Shown: piece by piece, positions 11,946 to 23,940 of the stretch | How the letters are laid out: each line of letters opens with the position of its first letter | Numbering within the stretch: position 1 is the stretch's first letter | Assembly: GCF_014839805.1 (NCBI RefSeq) | Contig: NC_051135.1 | Span: 12,899,291 to 12,963,290 of the forward strand | Length of the DNA: 64,000 nt | From: Manduca sexta | Taxonomy: Eukaryota > Arthropoda > Insecta > Lepidoptera > Sphingidae | Direction of reading: 5' to 3' | Notes under the pieces: model-generated | Databases searched by the model: none | Told to the model about the DNA's origin: nothing | Seen by the model: only the letters and a program-made list of their open reading frames with translations | Translations under genes and position numbers: made by a program

Positions 11946-12049
11946 CCTTATATTCAACCTTTTATAGTGATTTTAATAAAAGGAAAACATATTATTGTTC
12001 GCTAAAAATAGCAGAGTGCTCACTATTGAATAACAGATTAATATTGTTA

Positions 12050-12272
12050 CAACCTTATTCATAGACGTTTTTTATCTAAAGACAGAGTAAAGCTGTGATA
12101 ACAAGTCTGTTTCTCACATTATTCTAATATTGTGATACAACAATATTAGCCAATCACAACGCTCCTATGTCTACGCACTGCGAAGGCTACCAGTCCGTCA
12201 GCACTGAGAAACAGACTTGTTATCACAGCTATACTCCGTCCATAGATAAAAAAACGTCTATTAATAAGGAGG
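12050..12272. mobile_element. MITE, family M, about 223 bp
   Basis: The ends are inverted repeats of roughly 65 bp (12051-12116 against 12209-12274) with few mismatches: TTATTCATAGACGTTTTTTATCTA, then GTGATAACAAGTCTGTTTCTCA. TTA lies on both sides (12047-12049 and 12273-12275), which fits the 3-bp TTA/TWA duplication of PIF/Harbinger elements. There is no transposase frame. A 99-bp relative is at 2116-2214. Confidence 0.75.
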
Positions 12273-12884
12273 TTAGAGTATTAATAGAAATAAAAAGATC
12301 AATTTTTTCTTTGTTTCAAAGCAAATGTTGCCAAACTTAAATGTAAATGTTCCTCACTCCTCCCTAATTTTATCCGGCCAATTAGACAATCCATACTCCC
12401 TGAAATAACAAAATGGAACTCTCTGGACATCCAAACATTCCGCAAAAAAAGGTTAAACCTAACAATCCTCTAAATCCGTAAACAGCAAAACCAATTGGTA
12501 CGGAAACGTTCGGTTTAACGGTCATCCGAAAAACTAACTCTCAGCTTAACTGTTAAACCTTTTTATCAACACCTAAATTAGAATAATAGCTTGTAACAAA
12601 AATTAGGGAATATTTATAATATTGTAAAAATGTAAGTCAATTATGAAATATTTTAAAATATTTAGATACGTGATTTATGTTTAACATTTCATTTGCTTTG
12701 AAACATTTAATGTGTTGGCTGTGACAGTCTATATGTGCAGGTGTGAATATTGGAAGGCTTAATTCCTACAAAATAATCTTTCTCATGCACATAACAATAT
12801 GTAAAAAAACCTATAAATAACATAATGTCAACACATGTCACGCCTTTATTGCTGAAGGAATTGACAGAGGTACATCCGAAGCAT

Positions 12885-13078
12885 TTACTTTTCGCCTAGT
12901 TTGTTCCGTCCCATAATGTAATAATATGTGAGAGAAGGTGAGTCTGTTGCCATATCGGACACAAATTTACGACTCCGAAGTAATACGCCGCAATAAACCC
13001 AATATCGCTGTGCCCCACCCGAGATTTGAACCCAAGACCTCAGAGCGTTGGTCGTATCGCATACGCAAAACGCCAACC
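12885..13078 (-). mobile_element. SINE family A
   Basis: Plus-strand text TTCCGTCCCATAATGTAATAAT, TTGCCATATCGGACACAAATT, CCCAATATCGCTGTGCCC and GATTTGAACCCAAGACCTCAGAGCG is the complement of family A body and head, with the B-box-like part at the right end. Confidence 0.7.
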
Positions 13079-13079
13079 C

Positions 13080-13780
13080 ACCTAAATCTAAAAAACATAT
13101 ATTTTGAAAATAGTATTTATACCTATCTGCCTAAATAAATCATGATTAATTAATTTCTTTTGTTACTCAAAATTGATTTAATTCCCCAAGAATCATTAAC
13201 GAAAAGGACAACAGAATTTCTTGCTAACTTCTTTCTTGAAAGCAGCGTTTATTGAATCAATGAACAAGTTAGCAGGTTGTTAGTGGTAACAACTCGGTAA
13301 TGGGATTACGGCGGTTAAAAGCCGGGCTTGTTGACCGTTTGGTACGCTGCCACTTCCTTGCAATACAATATAAATTAAATAAACTGATGTCTGTAATATA
13401 TTTTGCACTCTTAATAAAATAATGACCCATTCCAAAATTGCCAAATTGTGAGAATCGTCAAACAATCAATTTCTGATTGCGACCTTTTATATTTTTCCCA
13501 TTTTTTTCAATGCTATAGGTTTCACTATTTATCTATCTTTAATAAACTCAATTTTATAGCAACTTCAAAAAAAAAGGTAGCAAACAAAACATAGTTTTCT
13601 GACGACTGCCACAAATTAACAATTTCGAAATAGGTCATTATTTTATTAAGAGTGCGATTTGTCAAATTGTTAAACAATAGACTGCCATATTTGGTCACAG
13701 CGATAACATAGACACATTATAGTTGGGATACTGTTTTAGTCGGTAGGTACCTGCCTGGTTTAAGTAATACATATACATTC
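13080..13780. other. no gene recognised
   Basis: AT-rich, with short random frames only. Confidence 0.4.
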
Positions 13781-13782
13781 GC

Positions 13783-13940
13783 GCCTTTTAATCCCGAAAG
13801 GGTAGGCAGAGGCGTAACTAGTTCACCTAATTTACGCCGTGCGTGTTCCGTCCCAATATGTGATAGGCGGGAACCGATCGTACTATCGACCATAAATTTC
13901 AGACTGCGGGTGGATACTGAGTAGAAAAATCCAATATAAA
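13783..13940 (-). mobile_element. SINE family A, truncated
   Basis: CGCCTTTTAATCCCGAAAGGGTAGGCAGAGGCG, GTGCGTGTTCCGTCCCAATATGTGATAGGCGGG, then TAAATTTCAGACTGCGG. It is the 3' half of the family in reverse; the tRNA-like head is missing. Confidence 0.65.
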
Positions 13941-14504
13941 CTCATATAAACGTGTCAATTGAAAATTAAGTCATAACAGTTGTATTATACGGTTATAAAG
14001 GGGACAGAATTAATTTAATTCGCGGGTTAAACAGAATATGCACTGACTAAACGTTATACCACGGACCACTTAAACGTAGATTAACCGCTAGCTCTCACGA
14101 GTTAATGAGCGTATTTTTCGTCATTCAGTTTAACAGTTAAAAATTGACGCTTTTAATCAAAACTTTTTAGTGTTTGAATTTATTTTTTTGGATTAGGAAT
14201 GACATAACAGCATTTACTTTTAAAAAAAGAACTAACCTAAGATATTTAAAAAAAATATTTCTTCAGTGTTAATAAAAAATTATAGTGATTTTGGCATTTG
14301 CTTAAATTCACTTTTTCGTATTTGATCGCTGATTTCCAACATAAGGAAACATTGTAGTACATTGTTGACAATACATAAAATTTATTATAACCTCTTTTCT
14401 CTACATTAACTTATAAGGCCAATGACCTTTAAGAGCTATTGGAAAAATTATTTCGCATATTCTATTAGTGTTGATAACACCACATAACATGTGATTGAAC
14501 GTTG

Positions 14505-14640
14505 TTGTTCTTCCCGGGGTCTCAAATTATGTCTGTACCAAATTTCATCGAAATCTGAATTCTCGTTTTTGAGTAAATCACGTTCAAACATACAAACACA
14601 GCGTGAGACTTTGTTTTACAATAGGTAAGGTTAACATTAC
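14505..14640. repeat. Helitron-like repeat fragment
   Basis: Contains CTGTACCAAATTTCATCGAAATC and a degenerate AACATACAAACACAGCG segment, as in the interior of the CTAG-ending repeats (compare GATGAAATTTGGTATGGAGA near 61175). Neither terminus is preserved. Confidence 0.35.
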
Positions 14641-14651
14641 TCCAAGGAACT

Positions 14652-15367
14652 TGTGGGCTACTTATATATTATTTACATATTTACACAACTCATCACATAT
14701 GTACACAATTCCTAACAACTAAATTAATATTTACATGCCCACATATTCACACACACACACACACACACAATCACACACACACACACATATACATATATAT
14801 ACGCACACCTATTCCACCTAAAATAATTATATTCACACGTCATCCTACACAAGTTAATGACGGATAAAATGTAGACGACGTACAATGGAACCGAGAACAA
14901 AAACCGGCTCTGTCGCTCGGACAATAGGTGACGTAGCAGTGGCCAGTCGGTGCGCCCGCGCACTATCGATGCTACGGGGCCCTCGCCTCCCGAACAGTCT
15001 CGAATCGAGAACTGTGCCGTGCGCTAACGTGACGTTCGCCGCTAGCTATTACTTTTGCTTGCGTGTCCTGCTTATTGTCTCGCTACTTCTAGTCTGTACT
15101 TTCTATACTGGACTGTTTCTTAGTGCTATTACTGACTATCTACTTTTTGTGACTTTTGTGCTGTGCTACGCTATAATTCTGTGCTTCTTGTAACTTAACT
15201 CTATTCTTCTCTTCTGTGCTTCGAACTTTCTACACTTATTCTTCTGTGCTTGTGCTTAACTCCTTCTAACAATAAAATATAGTTGTGTGTATTCAGTGGT
15301 ACAATTATTTATCGACACCCGTTCCACACCTGGGACTCGAATCGACCACCATCCTACGCACCCTATA
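14652..15367 (+). repeat. left LTR
   Basis: Begins TGTGGGCTAC and ends in ACCCTATA. It carries a (CA)n tract near 14750-14790 and, towards the 3' side, an AATAAAATA that can serve as polyadenylation signal (near 15271). The 102- and 79-codon frames in each LTR are present twice because the LTR is present twice; they are not separate genes. Confidence 0.92.
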
Positions 15368-15369
15368 AC

Positions 15370-15384
15370 TGGTGACCCCGTAAG
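15370..15384 (+). other. candidate primer-binding site
   Basis: TGGTGACCCCGTAAG directly follows the left LTR with two spacer bases, where the tRNA primer of minus-strand synthesis anneals. TGGTGACCCC-type sites are common in invertebrate Gypsy elements. I do not assign the tRNA. Confidence 0.6.
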
Positions 15385-15405
15385 AACACACTACATTATT
15401 ATAAA

Positions 15406-16326
15406 ATGAGTGAATCCAGCAGTGATTCGGCAAAAACGGTCGGTTCTAGAAGAGACGAACACGTCACGCGCCGTGCAAAACCAATGCGCGTTTCCACTGA
15501 ACGGTCCGACAAAACGTCATACGGCAAAATAAAAAATTTGAAGGTGCCACAATTTTCCTCGGATGATCCGGAGCTATGGTTTGCTTTGCTGGAAGCCCAA
15601 TTTGAAACTTTTGACATCACGGATGATCACACGAAATTTAGCCAAGTGATCAACAACTTGGACATCCAGCACGCAAGGTCAGTCAAAGATGTCATTACAA
15701 ATCCACCGACAAAGCATCGTTATGAGAAAATCAAGGCAGAGGTAATTAAGAGATTTGCCGATTCTCACGAGCGACGGGTGAAGAAACTTCTCACCCACGA
15801 AGAGCTTGGTGACCGCAAACCCTCGGAATTTCTCCGTCACCTGCAAGACTTAGCTGGTCCTGCTGCTCCAGAGGATTTCATTAAATCTATATGGACCAAT
15901 CGATTACCATCTGGCATCCAGGCGCTATTGGCATCCCAGCCCTCTCACTCATTGGATCAACTCGCAGATCTGGCTGATCGAATTCAAGAGCTGACTCAGC
16001 CTTGTGGTCCTGCTGTGGCTGCGGCTTCATCGTCGTCGTACGCTCCTCAAGCCCCAAGTAACGAGATTGCTGAGATTAAGCAGATGATTGGGAAGCTTGC
16101 AAGGAAGTTGGATGAGCACACCCGTAGTTCCCGATGCACCTCTCATGGCAGATCCAGGCCGCGTCAACGATCCGAATCACCCTCGCGTAATAGTAGGAGC
16201 AGATCGCAGTCAAGCTACCGACGGTACCCAATTTGTTGGTACCACTTCAAGTTTGGAGAAAACGCCAGGAGATGCGTGAGGCCATGTGACTACGGCAAGT
16301 CGGGAAACGCGACGGGCAATCGCTAA
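15406..16326 (+). CDS. gag: Gypsy Gag polyprotein
   Basis: 306 codons. It forms the particle shell and binds the element RNA. The N-terminal half holds a retrotransposon-gag-like region ([20 protein letters not shown] near residue 50, a form typical of insect Gypsy Gags). A serine/arginine-rich stretch follows (about 235-270), then one zinc-knuckle-like motif from Cys277: CWYHFKFG, then RRCVRPC. That C-x-x-H/C variant is usual in insect elements of this group. The stop TAA at 16324-16326 overlaps the pol start in TAATG. The frame is complete, without internal stops. Confidence 0.9.
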   Translation: MSESSSDSAKTVGSRRDEHVTRRAKPMRVSTERSDKTSYGKIKNLKVPQFSSDDPELWFALLEAQFETFDITDDHTKFSQVINNLDIQHARSVKDVITNPPTKHRYEKIKAEVIKRFADSHERRVKKLLTHEELGDRKPSEFLRHLQDLAGPAAPEDFIKSIWTNRLPSGIQALLASQPSHSLDQLADLADRIQELTQPCGPAVAAASSSSYAPQAPSNEIAEIKQMIGKLARKLDEHTRSSRCTSHGRSRPRQRSESPSRNSRSRSQSSYRRYPICWYHFKFGENARRCVRPCDYGKSGNATGNR

Positions 16327-19300
16327 TGGCGACGGACGACTGCCCAGCTACCCCAGGTCGCCTATTCGTGACAGACCGCAACACGAACATCCAATATTTG
16401 GTGGACACTGGCAGCGACATCTGTGTCTTCCCGCGAGCTGCGCTCCGAGATCGCCGTGACAAAACGGACTATCAGCTGTGCGCCGCCAATGGAACGCCTA
16501 TAGAAACCTTCGGTTTCATAGACCTTAGTTTAGATTTTGGTTTAAGAAGAGCGTTCCAATGGAGACTTGTAGTGGCCAATGTTACTAAGGCGATCATTGG
16601 TATAGACTTTTTAAGCCATTTCAATTTGGTCGTAGATTGTAAAAATAAACGCCTCATTGATATTACAACCTCATTGTCCACTCAAGTCTCGGTCGCAAAA
16701 GTTAATGTTAGTTCTGTTAAGATATCAAGTGGTGAGACAAGGTATCATCGCATTTTAGATAAGTTCCCTGAAATCACACGCCCATCAGGCACACTATCTA
16801 CACCGCGACACAATATCGTCCACCACATTAGGACAACACCCGGTCCTCCGGTATCCTGCACGCCTCGTAGATTAGCCCCAGATAAGCTGAAAATAGCCAA
16901 ACAGGAGTTTCAGCTTATGTTAAATAATGGGATAGCACGTCCGTCTGAAAGTTCCTGGGCTTCGCCGTTACATCTCGCCCCCAAAAAAGATAACAGCTGG
17001 AGACCTTGTGGCGATTATAGAATGTTGAACGCCCGCACCATTCCTGACCGCTACCCCATTAGGCACATACAAGACTTTGCACACAGTATTGCAGGCTGTA
17101 AAGTTTTTAGTACTGTGGATTTAGAAAAGGCGTATCATCAGATTCCAGTCTACAACGATGACATAGCTAAGACCGCTATCACAACTCCGTTTGGCCTGTT
17201 CGAGTTCCCGTTTATGACTTTTGGTCTAAGGAACGCAGGCCAAACGTTCCAAAGGTTTGTGGACGAGTTGACTCGAGGTCTAGACTTCTGTTTTGCATAC
17301 CTAGATGATTTTTTGGTATTTTCTCGAACAGAAGCCGAACATGAAGATCATCTTCAGCAACTCTTCACGCGTATGCAGGATTACGGAGTGCTGGTGAATA
17401 CCTCGAAGTGCGTATTTGGTGCCAGTGAGGTAACTTTTCTGGGCTATCGCATTTCCGAAGCAGGTACAAAGCCACTGGAGTCCAAGGTAAATGCCATCAA
17501 AGAATTTCCCATGCCAAAGACCGTCAGACAGCTCAGGAGATTCCTTGGCATGATAAATTTTTACCGGCGATTTATACCCCAGGCCGCTAGGATCCAGGCA
17601 CCACTTAATGCTTTGCTCAAGGGATCTGTTAAGCCATCCCACCCCATAGAACTCTCAGGCTCAACTCTTTCCGCATTCGAAGAATGCAAAGAAAGCCTTT
17701 CTAATGCTGCATTACTTGCCCACCCCGACTGCAAATCTCAGCTTGCTCTGGTAACAGATGCGTCTGATACAGCAATGGGAGCAGTTTTGCAGCAATTTAC
17801 AGACGGACACTGGGAACCTTTGGCCTTTTTCTCAAAGAATTTGAGCCCTTCCCAAAGAAAATATTCTCCCTACGACCGCGAGCTTTTGGCAATCTACGAA
17901 GGTATCAAATACTTTCGTTTTATGTTGGAAGCTCGACACTTTGTGGTATTCACCGACCACAAACCCTTGTGTTTCGCATTTCGTAATCGGAGAGATACTT
18001 GTTCGCCTCGCCAATATCGTCATTTCGATTTCATATCGCAATTTACGACTGACATTCGACATATTGCAGGCAAGGACAATGTAGTGGCAGACACCCTATC
18101 TCGAGTTGATGAAATACACGCGCCTATAGACTTAGACCATCTCGCTGCATCTCAATCTGTAGACCCAGAACTTCAACAACTTCTTACTGGAGGTTCCTCG
18201 CTGCGTCTAGAGAAGTTGAGGATGCCTAATAGTCAGGCAGAGCTTTACTGTGACGTCAGCACTTCGTCAAGCAGGCCGTTCGTCACGAAAGCTTTGCGGA
18301 AGCAAGTGTTTGACTGTCTTCACAGTCTGAGCCATCCTGGACCGAATGCCTCAGCTAAATTAGTAGCTGCACGTTTCGTCTGGCCTGGCATGCGCAAAGA
18401 TTGCCGAGAGTGGGCGCGAAAATGCTTAGCATGTCAGCGATGTAAAGTGCATCGACATGTTTCTTCCCCTTTAGGGACATTTGATTTACCCCGGGCAAGA
18501 TTTTCATTTATTCATGTTGACATAATAGGCCCACTTCCCCCATCACAAGGCAATAAGTACTGCCTCACAATCGTGGACCGCTTTACACGCTGGCCTGAAG
18601 CTATCCCGATGGTAGATATGTCCGCTGAAACCGTAGGCAAATCATTGATTTCGTGGATATCCAGATTTGGATGCCCCACTGATGTCGTTACAGACCGCGG
18701 TCGACAATTCGAATCCACGCTCTTCCAATTTCTTGGAAGAACGGTGGGATTCAAACATCGACGGACTACCGCTTACCATCCTGCGTGTAATGGCCTTGTT
18801 GAGCGCTTCCACCGTCAACTCAAGGCGGCCATTATGTGTCACGTCGACCCGAACTGGGTGGACACATTACCCCTTATTTTGCTCGGGATAAGAAGTTCCT
18901 TTAAAGAGGATTTACAAGCTTCCTCGGCTGAATTAGTTTATGGTGAGCCATTGCGCTTACCGGGAGACTTCTTCCAAACCTCCCCCACTGATTTACCCGA
19001 CATCTGTGACTTCACAAACCGACTGCGTCGCATTACTTCCCATCTGCAACCAACTCCTGCTTCACGTCACAGAAAGGATAAAATCTTTGTATTCAAAGAC
19101 CTCTCTACTTCAACCCACGTATTTTTAAGGGACGACTCAGTACGAACATCCCTACAACCCCCTTATTCAGGCCCATATGAAGTGGTTGAAAGGGGAGACA
19201 AAAACTTTAAAATACAGATACGAGGAAAAGTCGTCAAAGTATCCATAGACCGTCTTAAACCGGCCTATATACTTGCCGACCAATCACCCTCTCCCGAAAT

Positions 19301-19424
19301 TTCTTTTAAACCCATCCCCCCTGCCATTACCACACCTACTCCCATACAAAGCAACGGTGAAGATATCCCAAGGAAAACCCGTTCTGGTCGAGTAGTTCAT
19401 TTCCCTAATTATTATCGACCGTAG
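16326..19424 (+). CDS. pol: Gypsy Pol: protease, RT, RNase H, integrase
   Basis: 1032 codons. Aspartic protease motif DTGS is at residues 27-30. Reverse transcriptase has the catalytic YLDD at 325-328. RNase H begins near VTDAS (476-480). The integrase zinc finger has H666 and H670 followed by CLACQRC. The integrase core triad is D732, D790 and E826, exactly DD35E. There is no chromodomain; the end has the IDRLKPAY motif usual for Pol C-termini. The ATG overlaps the gag stop (TAATG), and pol is in the -1 frame relative to gag, so it could be made by termination-reinitiation or by a -1 shift. All catalytic residues I looked for are present. Confidence 0.93.
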   Translation: MATDDCPATPGRLFVTDRNTNIQYLVDTGSDICVFPRAALRDRRDKTDYQLCAANGTPIETFGFIDLSLDFGLRRAFQWRLVVANVTKAIIGIDFLSHFNLVVDCKNKRLIDITTSLSTQVSVAKVNVSSVKISSGETRYHRILDKFPEITRPSGTLSTPRHNIVHHIRTTPGPPVSCTPRRLAPDKLKIAKQEFQLMLNNGIARPSESSWASPLHLAPKKDNSWRPCGDYRMLNARTIPDRYPIRHIQDFAHSIAGCKVFSTVDLEKAYHQIPVYNDDIAKTAITTPFGLFEFPFMTFGLRNAGQTFQRFVDELTRGLDFCFAYLDDFLVFSRTEAEHEDHLQQLFTRMQDYGVLVNTSKCVFGASEVTFLGYRISEAGTKPLESKVNAIKEFPMPKTVRQLRRFLGMINFYRRFIPQAARIQAPLNALLKGSVKPSHPIELSGSTLSAFEECKESLSNAALLAHPDCKSQLALVTDASDTAMGAVLQQFTDGHWEPLAFFSKNLSPSQRKYSPYDRELLAIYEGIKYFRFMLEARHFVVFTDHKPLCFAFRNRRDTCSPRQYRHFDFISQFTTDIRHIAGKDNVVADTLSRVDEIHAPIDLDHLAASQSVDPELQQLLTGGSSLRLEKLRMPNSQAELYCDVSTSSSRPFVTKALRKQVFDCLHSLSHPGPNASAKLVAARFVWPGMRKDCREWARKCLACQRCKVHRHVSSPLGTFDLPRARFSFIHVDIIGPLPPSQGNKYCLTIVDRFTRWPEAIPMVDMSAETVGKSLISWISRFGCPTDVVTDRGRQFESTLFQFLGRTVGFKHRRTTAYHPACNGLVERFHRQLKAAIMCHVDPNWVDTLPLILLGIRSSFKEDLQASSAELVYGEPLRLPGDFFQTSPTDLPDICDFTNRLRRITSHLQPTPASRHRKDKIFVFKDLSTSTHVFLRDDSVRTSLQPPYSGPYEVVERGDKNFKIQIRGKVVKVSIDRLKPAYILADQSPSPEISFKPIPPAITTPTPIQSNGEDIPRKTRSGRVVHFPNYYRP

Positions 19425-19433
19425 CAACGGTCT

Positions 19434-19446
19434 AGGGGGGGAGTGA
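19434..19446 (+). other. polypurine tract
   Basis: AGGGGGGGGAGTGA-type purine run immediately before the right LTR; it would prime plus-strand DNA synthesis. Confidence 0.8.
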
Positions 19447-20162
19447 TGTGGGCTACTTATATATTATTTACATATTTACACAACTCATCACATATGTACA
19501 CAATTCCTAACAACTAAATTAATATTTACATGCCCACATATTCACACACACACACACACACACAATCACACACACACACACATATACATATATATACGCA
19601 CACCTATTCCACCTAAAATAATTATATTCACACGTCATCCTACACAAGTTAATGACGGATAAAATGTAGACGACGTACAATGGAACCGAGAACAAAAACC
19701 GGCTCTGTCGCTCGGACAATAGGTGACGTAGCAGTGGCCAGTCGGTGCGCCCGCGCACTATCGATGCTACGGGGCCCTCGCCTCCCGAACAGTCTCGAAT
19801 CGAGAACTGTGCCGTGCGCTAACGTGACGTTCGCCGCTAGCTATTACTTTTGCTTGCGTGTCCTGCTTATTGTCTCGCTACTTCTAGTCTGTACTTTCTA
19901 TACTGGACTGTTTCTTAGTGCTATTACTGACTATCTACTTTTTGTGACTTTTGTGCTGTGCTACGCTATAATTCTGTGCTTCTTGTAACTTAACTCTATT
20001 CTTCTCTTCTGTGCTTCGAACTTTCTACACTTATTCTTCTGTGCTTGTGCTTAACTCCTTCTAACAATAAAATATAGTTGTGTGTATTCAGTGGTACAAT
20101 TATTTATCGACACCCGTTCCACACCTGGGACTCGAATCGACCACCATCCTACGCACCCTATA
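19447..20162 (+). repeat. right LTR
   Basis: Same sequence and length as the left LTR at a constant offset of 4795 bases; I found no difference by eye. Confidence 0.92.
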
Positions 20163-20984
20163 AACTTAAGATTTTTATTACGTTAGAAATAAAAATTACC
20201 TTTCCTTTTATCATTCTCATTGTATTTCTGTTTATTAAAACGTTCTGCTCTATATTCATATCCAAAATAGGGCATGTAAATTTGAATACCAATAACTTTG
20301 TTTCCGATTCCCTTAAACAGCTTATTTCGTATTTATTTATGCAGGTCCAGGAATAGTGTTATAGCCGTTCTGAGGCTTAGGTAATAGATTTTTGTATTTT
20401 TCTTTCTAAAAATGTTCTTGAATATGTATATTGGAGTAAATGCTGTAATTTTATTTATTACTGTATTGTACATAGCATATTTACAATGCGTTACTAAATG
20501 ATACGTTCTCATATTCTTAAATAACACTTTATAATAAATTATTCGATACGTAGATGTCAATGAAAAAAGGTTCCTCGCTTTTGTAAATTTGAAAAGACAA
20601 TAATTCATAGTTACTATATATATTTCGGGATTATTGAAAATTTTCACTGATAGACTTAAAATGATGTGAAATTTATATTTAAGTTAATTGCACATAAAAT
20701 ACAACATAGAACCTTGCAATAGTAAGCCAGAGATATCACTGTAACACGGTAGCCCTCAAACAAAAAACCGATTTTGTTTATTTTTTTACAAATTCGTAGT
20801 CTTGCAATATCTGTATGAAGCTTGATTTTGAAGATCTCACAGCAGAGGCTGAATTTCATCTGGATATTAGCATGCATTTTGATTCGCATGTGGACATTGA
20901 CAGATTGCTCGGTTGGTATTATTCAAGAGGCAGTGACCACCTCTGCACAATGATTATGCTATTGATTGATTACGGAATCAGAAG

Positions 20985-21320
20985 ATGGTTCAATCGGATG
21001 ACTAAACTTGTAAACAAGTTGATTTACCTTCTCTCTCTCTCTCAAGTCGATCCTTCATTATCTCTCTCCGGTCATGTCGGATTGCATTCTATAAGAGTGA
21101 AGGAACGAAGAGTGCACCTATTGTATTGCATACACACTTGTGCACTATATCTTCTGCATGCTTGGCTGATTTCCGTTAAGATCGGCCGCCGTTGCCAAAA
21201 TTCGGTTAGGAATAAATCACCCATTATTGAGGTTTGTGACTGTCAATTATCTTCATAGTGATAGCTCTCCATAGGCTTCGGTCTTCTGCCTGATGAAGTG
21301 CTAGGTTAGGTTAAATATTA
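20985..21320 (+). repeat. probable retroelement 3' region
   Basis: TTCTCTCTCTCTCTCAAGTCG, GGTCATGTCGGATTGCATTCTATAAGAGTGAAGGAACG, GAGTGCACCTATTG, CACACTTGTGCACTATATC and GATCGGCCGCCGTTGCC follow an order I know from dispersed lepidopteran repeats. The 147-codon frame at 20815-21258 runs across it without a domain and is not called as a gene. Confidence 0.4.
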
Positions 21321-21461
21321 AGAGGACCTGTGCATGTTTTTTTTTTTATTTTTTTTTTTTACATATATTATATGATAATAATTTCTTATATTTACGCGAA
21401 TGTTAGACATTGAAATTAAACTAATTGACAACTAATTAGTTTAATCGGCTAAACTAATCGG

Positions 21462-21695
21462 CTGCCAGACTTCAAGACACTGTGAGCTCATTCTGCGTAG
21501 ATCGGACCACCAACAGCTAAAATTTTAAAAAAGTTGTATAATTGTAAAATGTAGGTAGATATTGTAACTTTGACTTTGCGGTTGAACAACACCTCAGTCC
21601 CCCCCGTGACCATGAAGGCTGCAAAGTCTTCGAAACGTCGGGAGAAAAATAAAAAACAAAAAACCGCGATAGAATCCGGAAAATTAGTTTAATTT
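21462..21695 (+). repeat. dispersed repeat family D
   Basis: One of four copies. Order: CAGACTTCAAGACACTGTGAGCTCA, GTAGATCGGACCACCAACAGC, GTAGATATTGTAACTT, GAAGGCTGCAAAGTCTTCGAAACGTCGGGAGAAA, then AACCGCGATAGAATCCG. The GAAACGTC block resembles the part of Penelope-like element ends that contains a hammerhead ribozyme, but the CUGANGA box is not matched. Confidence 0.65.
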
Positions 21696-21789
21696 CAATA
21701 TATTATATGTATAAATAAATAAATAAGTATAATATATAATAGGTTATATGTTATATAACCTTTCTCAATTACTTAAAACTTGATACTTA

Positions 21790-21910
21790 ATAATATATGT
21801 ATTGCTGGACACGGCGCGCATTGTGAGGAGATTCCTCACTTTGAATCCCTAACCGCCGGTGGCCTGGGTCTAGCGCTTCGACATCGGAGGGTCATACATT
21901 TTTTATATTT
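21790..21910 (+). repeat. possible LINE 3' fragment
   Basis: TTGCTGGACACGGCGCGCATTGTGAGGAGATTCC, AACCGCCGGTGGCCTGGGTC, then CGGAGGGTCATACATTTTTTAT is GC-rich against the surroundings and ends in a T-rich run. It resembles LINE 3' untranslated sequence from memory; there is no second copy here. Confidence 0.35.
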
Positions 21911-22389
21911 TTATATGCATGTTTTTTTTTAAATGTATATGTAAAAATGTAAAAAAATACCTTTAAAATAAAGAGAATTGACCATATGTACTATAGATTG
22001 TTTCGAAAGGAAGGATGATTGACTAAATACATAGATGTAAACAAGTAGAATTTTCACTAAATATTCAAAGAAACCATAAGTAGGTACGTATTTTCACATT
22101 AAAAATGTTTCACATTTTAATTTGTTGTCTTCCTCTCTTTTGACAACATTTTGCATTGAAGTGTCAAAATCGAATGGTATTGTGAAACGCTTTTTGATTT
22201 CGACATGTCACAATCAACTTTGACAAAAACGTAAATAAAGAATTGTGTTTTTATGACGATAGTCAGTTTTATTTATGTTTTGTTGGGATTAATTGTACCA
22301 AATACGTTATAAATAAAGTAAAATTAAATTGAAATTGAACTCAAATGTTCAACCAAAATGCATACACGGCAGTATAGAGGTAGTCTTTA

Positions 22390-22485
22390 AAAATATTAGG
22401 CAGATTCGTGCACAAACTTGTTCAGTAATAGAAAACTACATAACTCCAGAATTGTCACGCGGGCGGAACCGCTAGCAAAAGCTAG
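22390..22485 (+). mobile_element. Helitron 3' terminus
   Basis: Ends CGCGGGCGGAACCGCTAGC, AAAAG and CTAG followed by T. This is the same 3' terminal block as at 61271-61301. The 5' boundary is not identifiable. Confidence 0.55.
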
Positions 22486-22489
22486 TGTA

Positions 22490-23640
22490 TTATAAATTTC
22501 GAGCAATTAGCTTGTAGAAATACGTTTAGCGCGGTTTTGCTTGGGCTAATGTCTCAAACAATTACACAAATAAAGGGAGTACCTATTATTCCGATCATAA
22601 AATTCTCAATATTATTCGTGTACACTCCACTTAATGGTATTGTTTTTCTTATCTTAAGAATACATTACCTGGGTACCCGTCTCAGATATTCCTATGGTAA
22701 TGGTTTGTTTACAGATGAAATTCAAACTTATTGCCACATTAATGATTTTGTAGTGCTTCAGAATTGTGAAATTGAATAACTTAGGCTATTTGGATTGTTA
22801 AATTATATAATAGTTATAAAAATAAATCAGTTTGATGGTCCTCATTTTTTTTATTGCATTTTACCGATAACATGATACGTTAGTGAATTATTATATTTTA
22901 TATTGGCAATACATTTAGAATTATTTGAATTAATATTACATTTTCAACGACCATATCCTCTCGAAAACCTAAGTCGGGTGAAACTACAGAAAATTCGGAG
23001 TCTCTAAACGAACGGTGGTCCTAGATAAGGCATTCACATTAAAATTGTACCCTATTTACGAGATATAAAGCCGATTTTGACAAAATAGTGTAGGACATGA
23101 TATTCTAACAATTCTTTCTGGATACTTAATGTTCTATATAGAGTCCATTATACAAATTTAATATTACGTAAAGTCTACGAAATAAAAATAACAAACATAT
23201 AAAAAATAGTCGAATTGAGAACCCCCTCCTTTTTTGAAGACGGATAAAATATAAACCTGAATTGGATATACAATAATTTAAATAACCAAACCCTACGTTT
23301 TAAATATGTAATTAAAATCTTACAAGTAATCTAGGCTTAATTTTAATTATCAAAACAGTTGTGTAAATATTGTTCTGACAACCATTATAATAATTATTAT
23401 AACATACTATGATAATTTATCATAAAGTTTGACACAACTCAGAACTTAGTACGGTTAACAAAATAATTTGGGTTTACCTTCCAGTAGAAGGATATTGTTT
23501 TAATATTTACTACTGAAAATCAAGCAGTTTCGAACAGTTAATACACAACTTGTTTTAATGACCTTTATTGTATAGTAACATATTGTTAAAACTCCAATTG
23601 TTGTATAAATTTAAATTTATTCTAGAAATAAATACCTATT
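22490..23640. other. no gene recognised
   Basis: AT-rich. The 80-codon frame at 22537-22779 starts on an alternative codon, has no domain and no splice support. Confidence 0.4.
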
Positions 23641-23647
23641 TACTTTA

Positions 23648-23940
23648 CTGGTGGTAGGTATTTGTGAGAGTACGCGTGGGTAGGTACCACCGTAATGACT
23701 ATTTCTGCCGCCAAACAACAGTGTGTAGTCACTGTTATGTTCCGGTTTGAAGAACATTACAACCAGTGTAACTACAGGACATGATAAGACTTAACATCTC
23801 ATGTCTCAGGATGGCGAGCGCAGTGGAATACCAAACAATACTTTGTAATTCAAGGTATTGTGTGGTGTTTCTGTTATTTATGGGCGTATTGCTTACCATC
23901 AGGCAAATGGCAAGCTCGTCTCATTCAAAGAAATAAAAAA
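23648..23940 (+). repeat. dispersed repeat family C, longest copy
   Basis: Runs from TGGTGGTAGGTATTTGTGAG through GTAGGTACCACCGTAATGAC, TTTCTGCCGCCAAACAACAG, CAGGATGGCGAGCGCAGTGG and TATTGCTTACCATCAGGCAAATGG to an A-rich tail (AAATAAAAAATTAAAAAAAT). The tail indicates retroposition in plus orientation. Confidence 0.7.

Larger units (their letters stand above)
14648..20166 (+). mobile_element. complete Ty3/Gypsy LTR retrotransposon
   Basis: Two 716-bp LTRs (14652-15367 and 19447-20162) read as identical and bracket gag and pol. AACT flanks both sides (14648-14651 and 20163-20166) as a 4-bp target duplication. A candidate primer-binding site TGGTGACCCCGTAAG starts at 15370, two bases after the left LTR. 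A purine tract AGGGGGGGGAGTGA (19434-19446) abuts the right LTR. There is no env frame. Order PR-RT-RNaseH-IN places it in Ty3/Gypsy. Identical LTRs and open frames mean a recent insertion, possibly still polymorphic in the population. Confidence 0.95.

Noticed and set aside
14724..15193. 102- and 79-codon frames in the LTR as genes
   Set aside because: They are repeated exactly in the right LTR, overlap a CA repeat on the other strand and have no domain.
17301..17642. 113-codon minus-strand frame
   Set aside because: Antisense shadow of the Gypsy pol frame.
20815..21258. 147-codon plus-strand frame as a gene
   Set aside because: The second half crosses what looks like a retroelement tail and there is no recognisable domain or splice site.
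21590..21650. True hammerhead ribozyme in family D
   Set aside because: The GAAAC box is there but the CUGANGA core is mismatched in all four copies; kept only as a resemblance.
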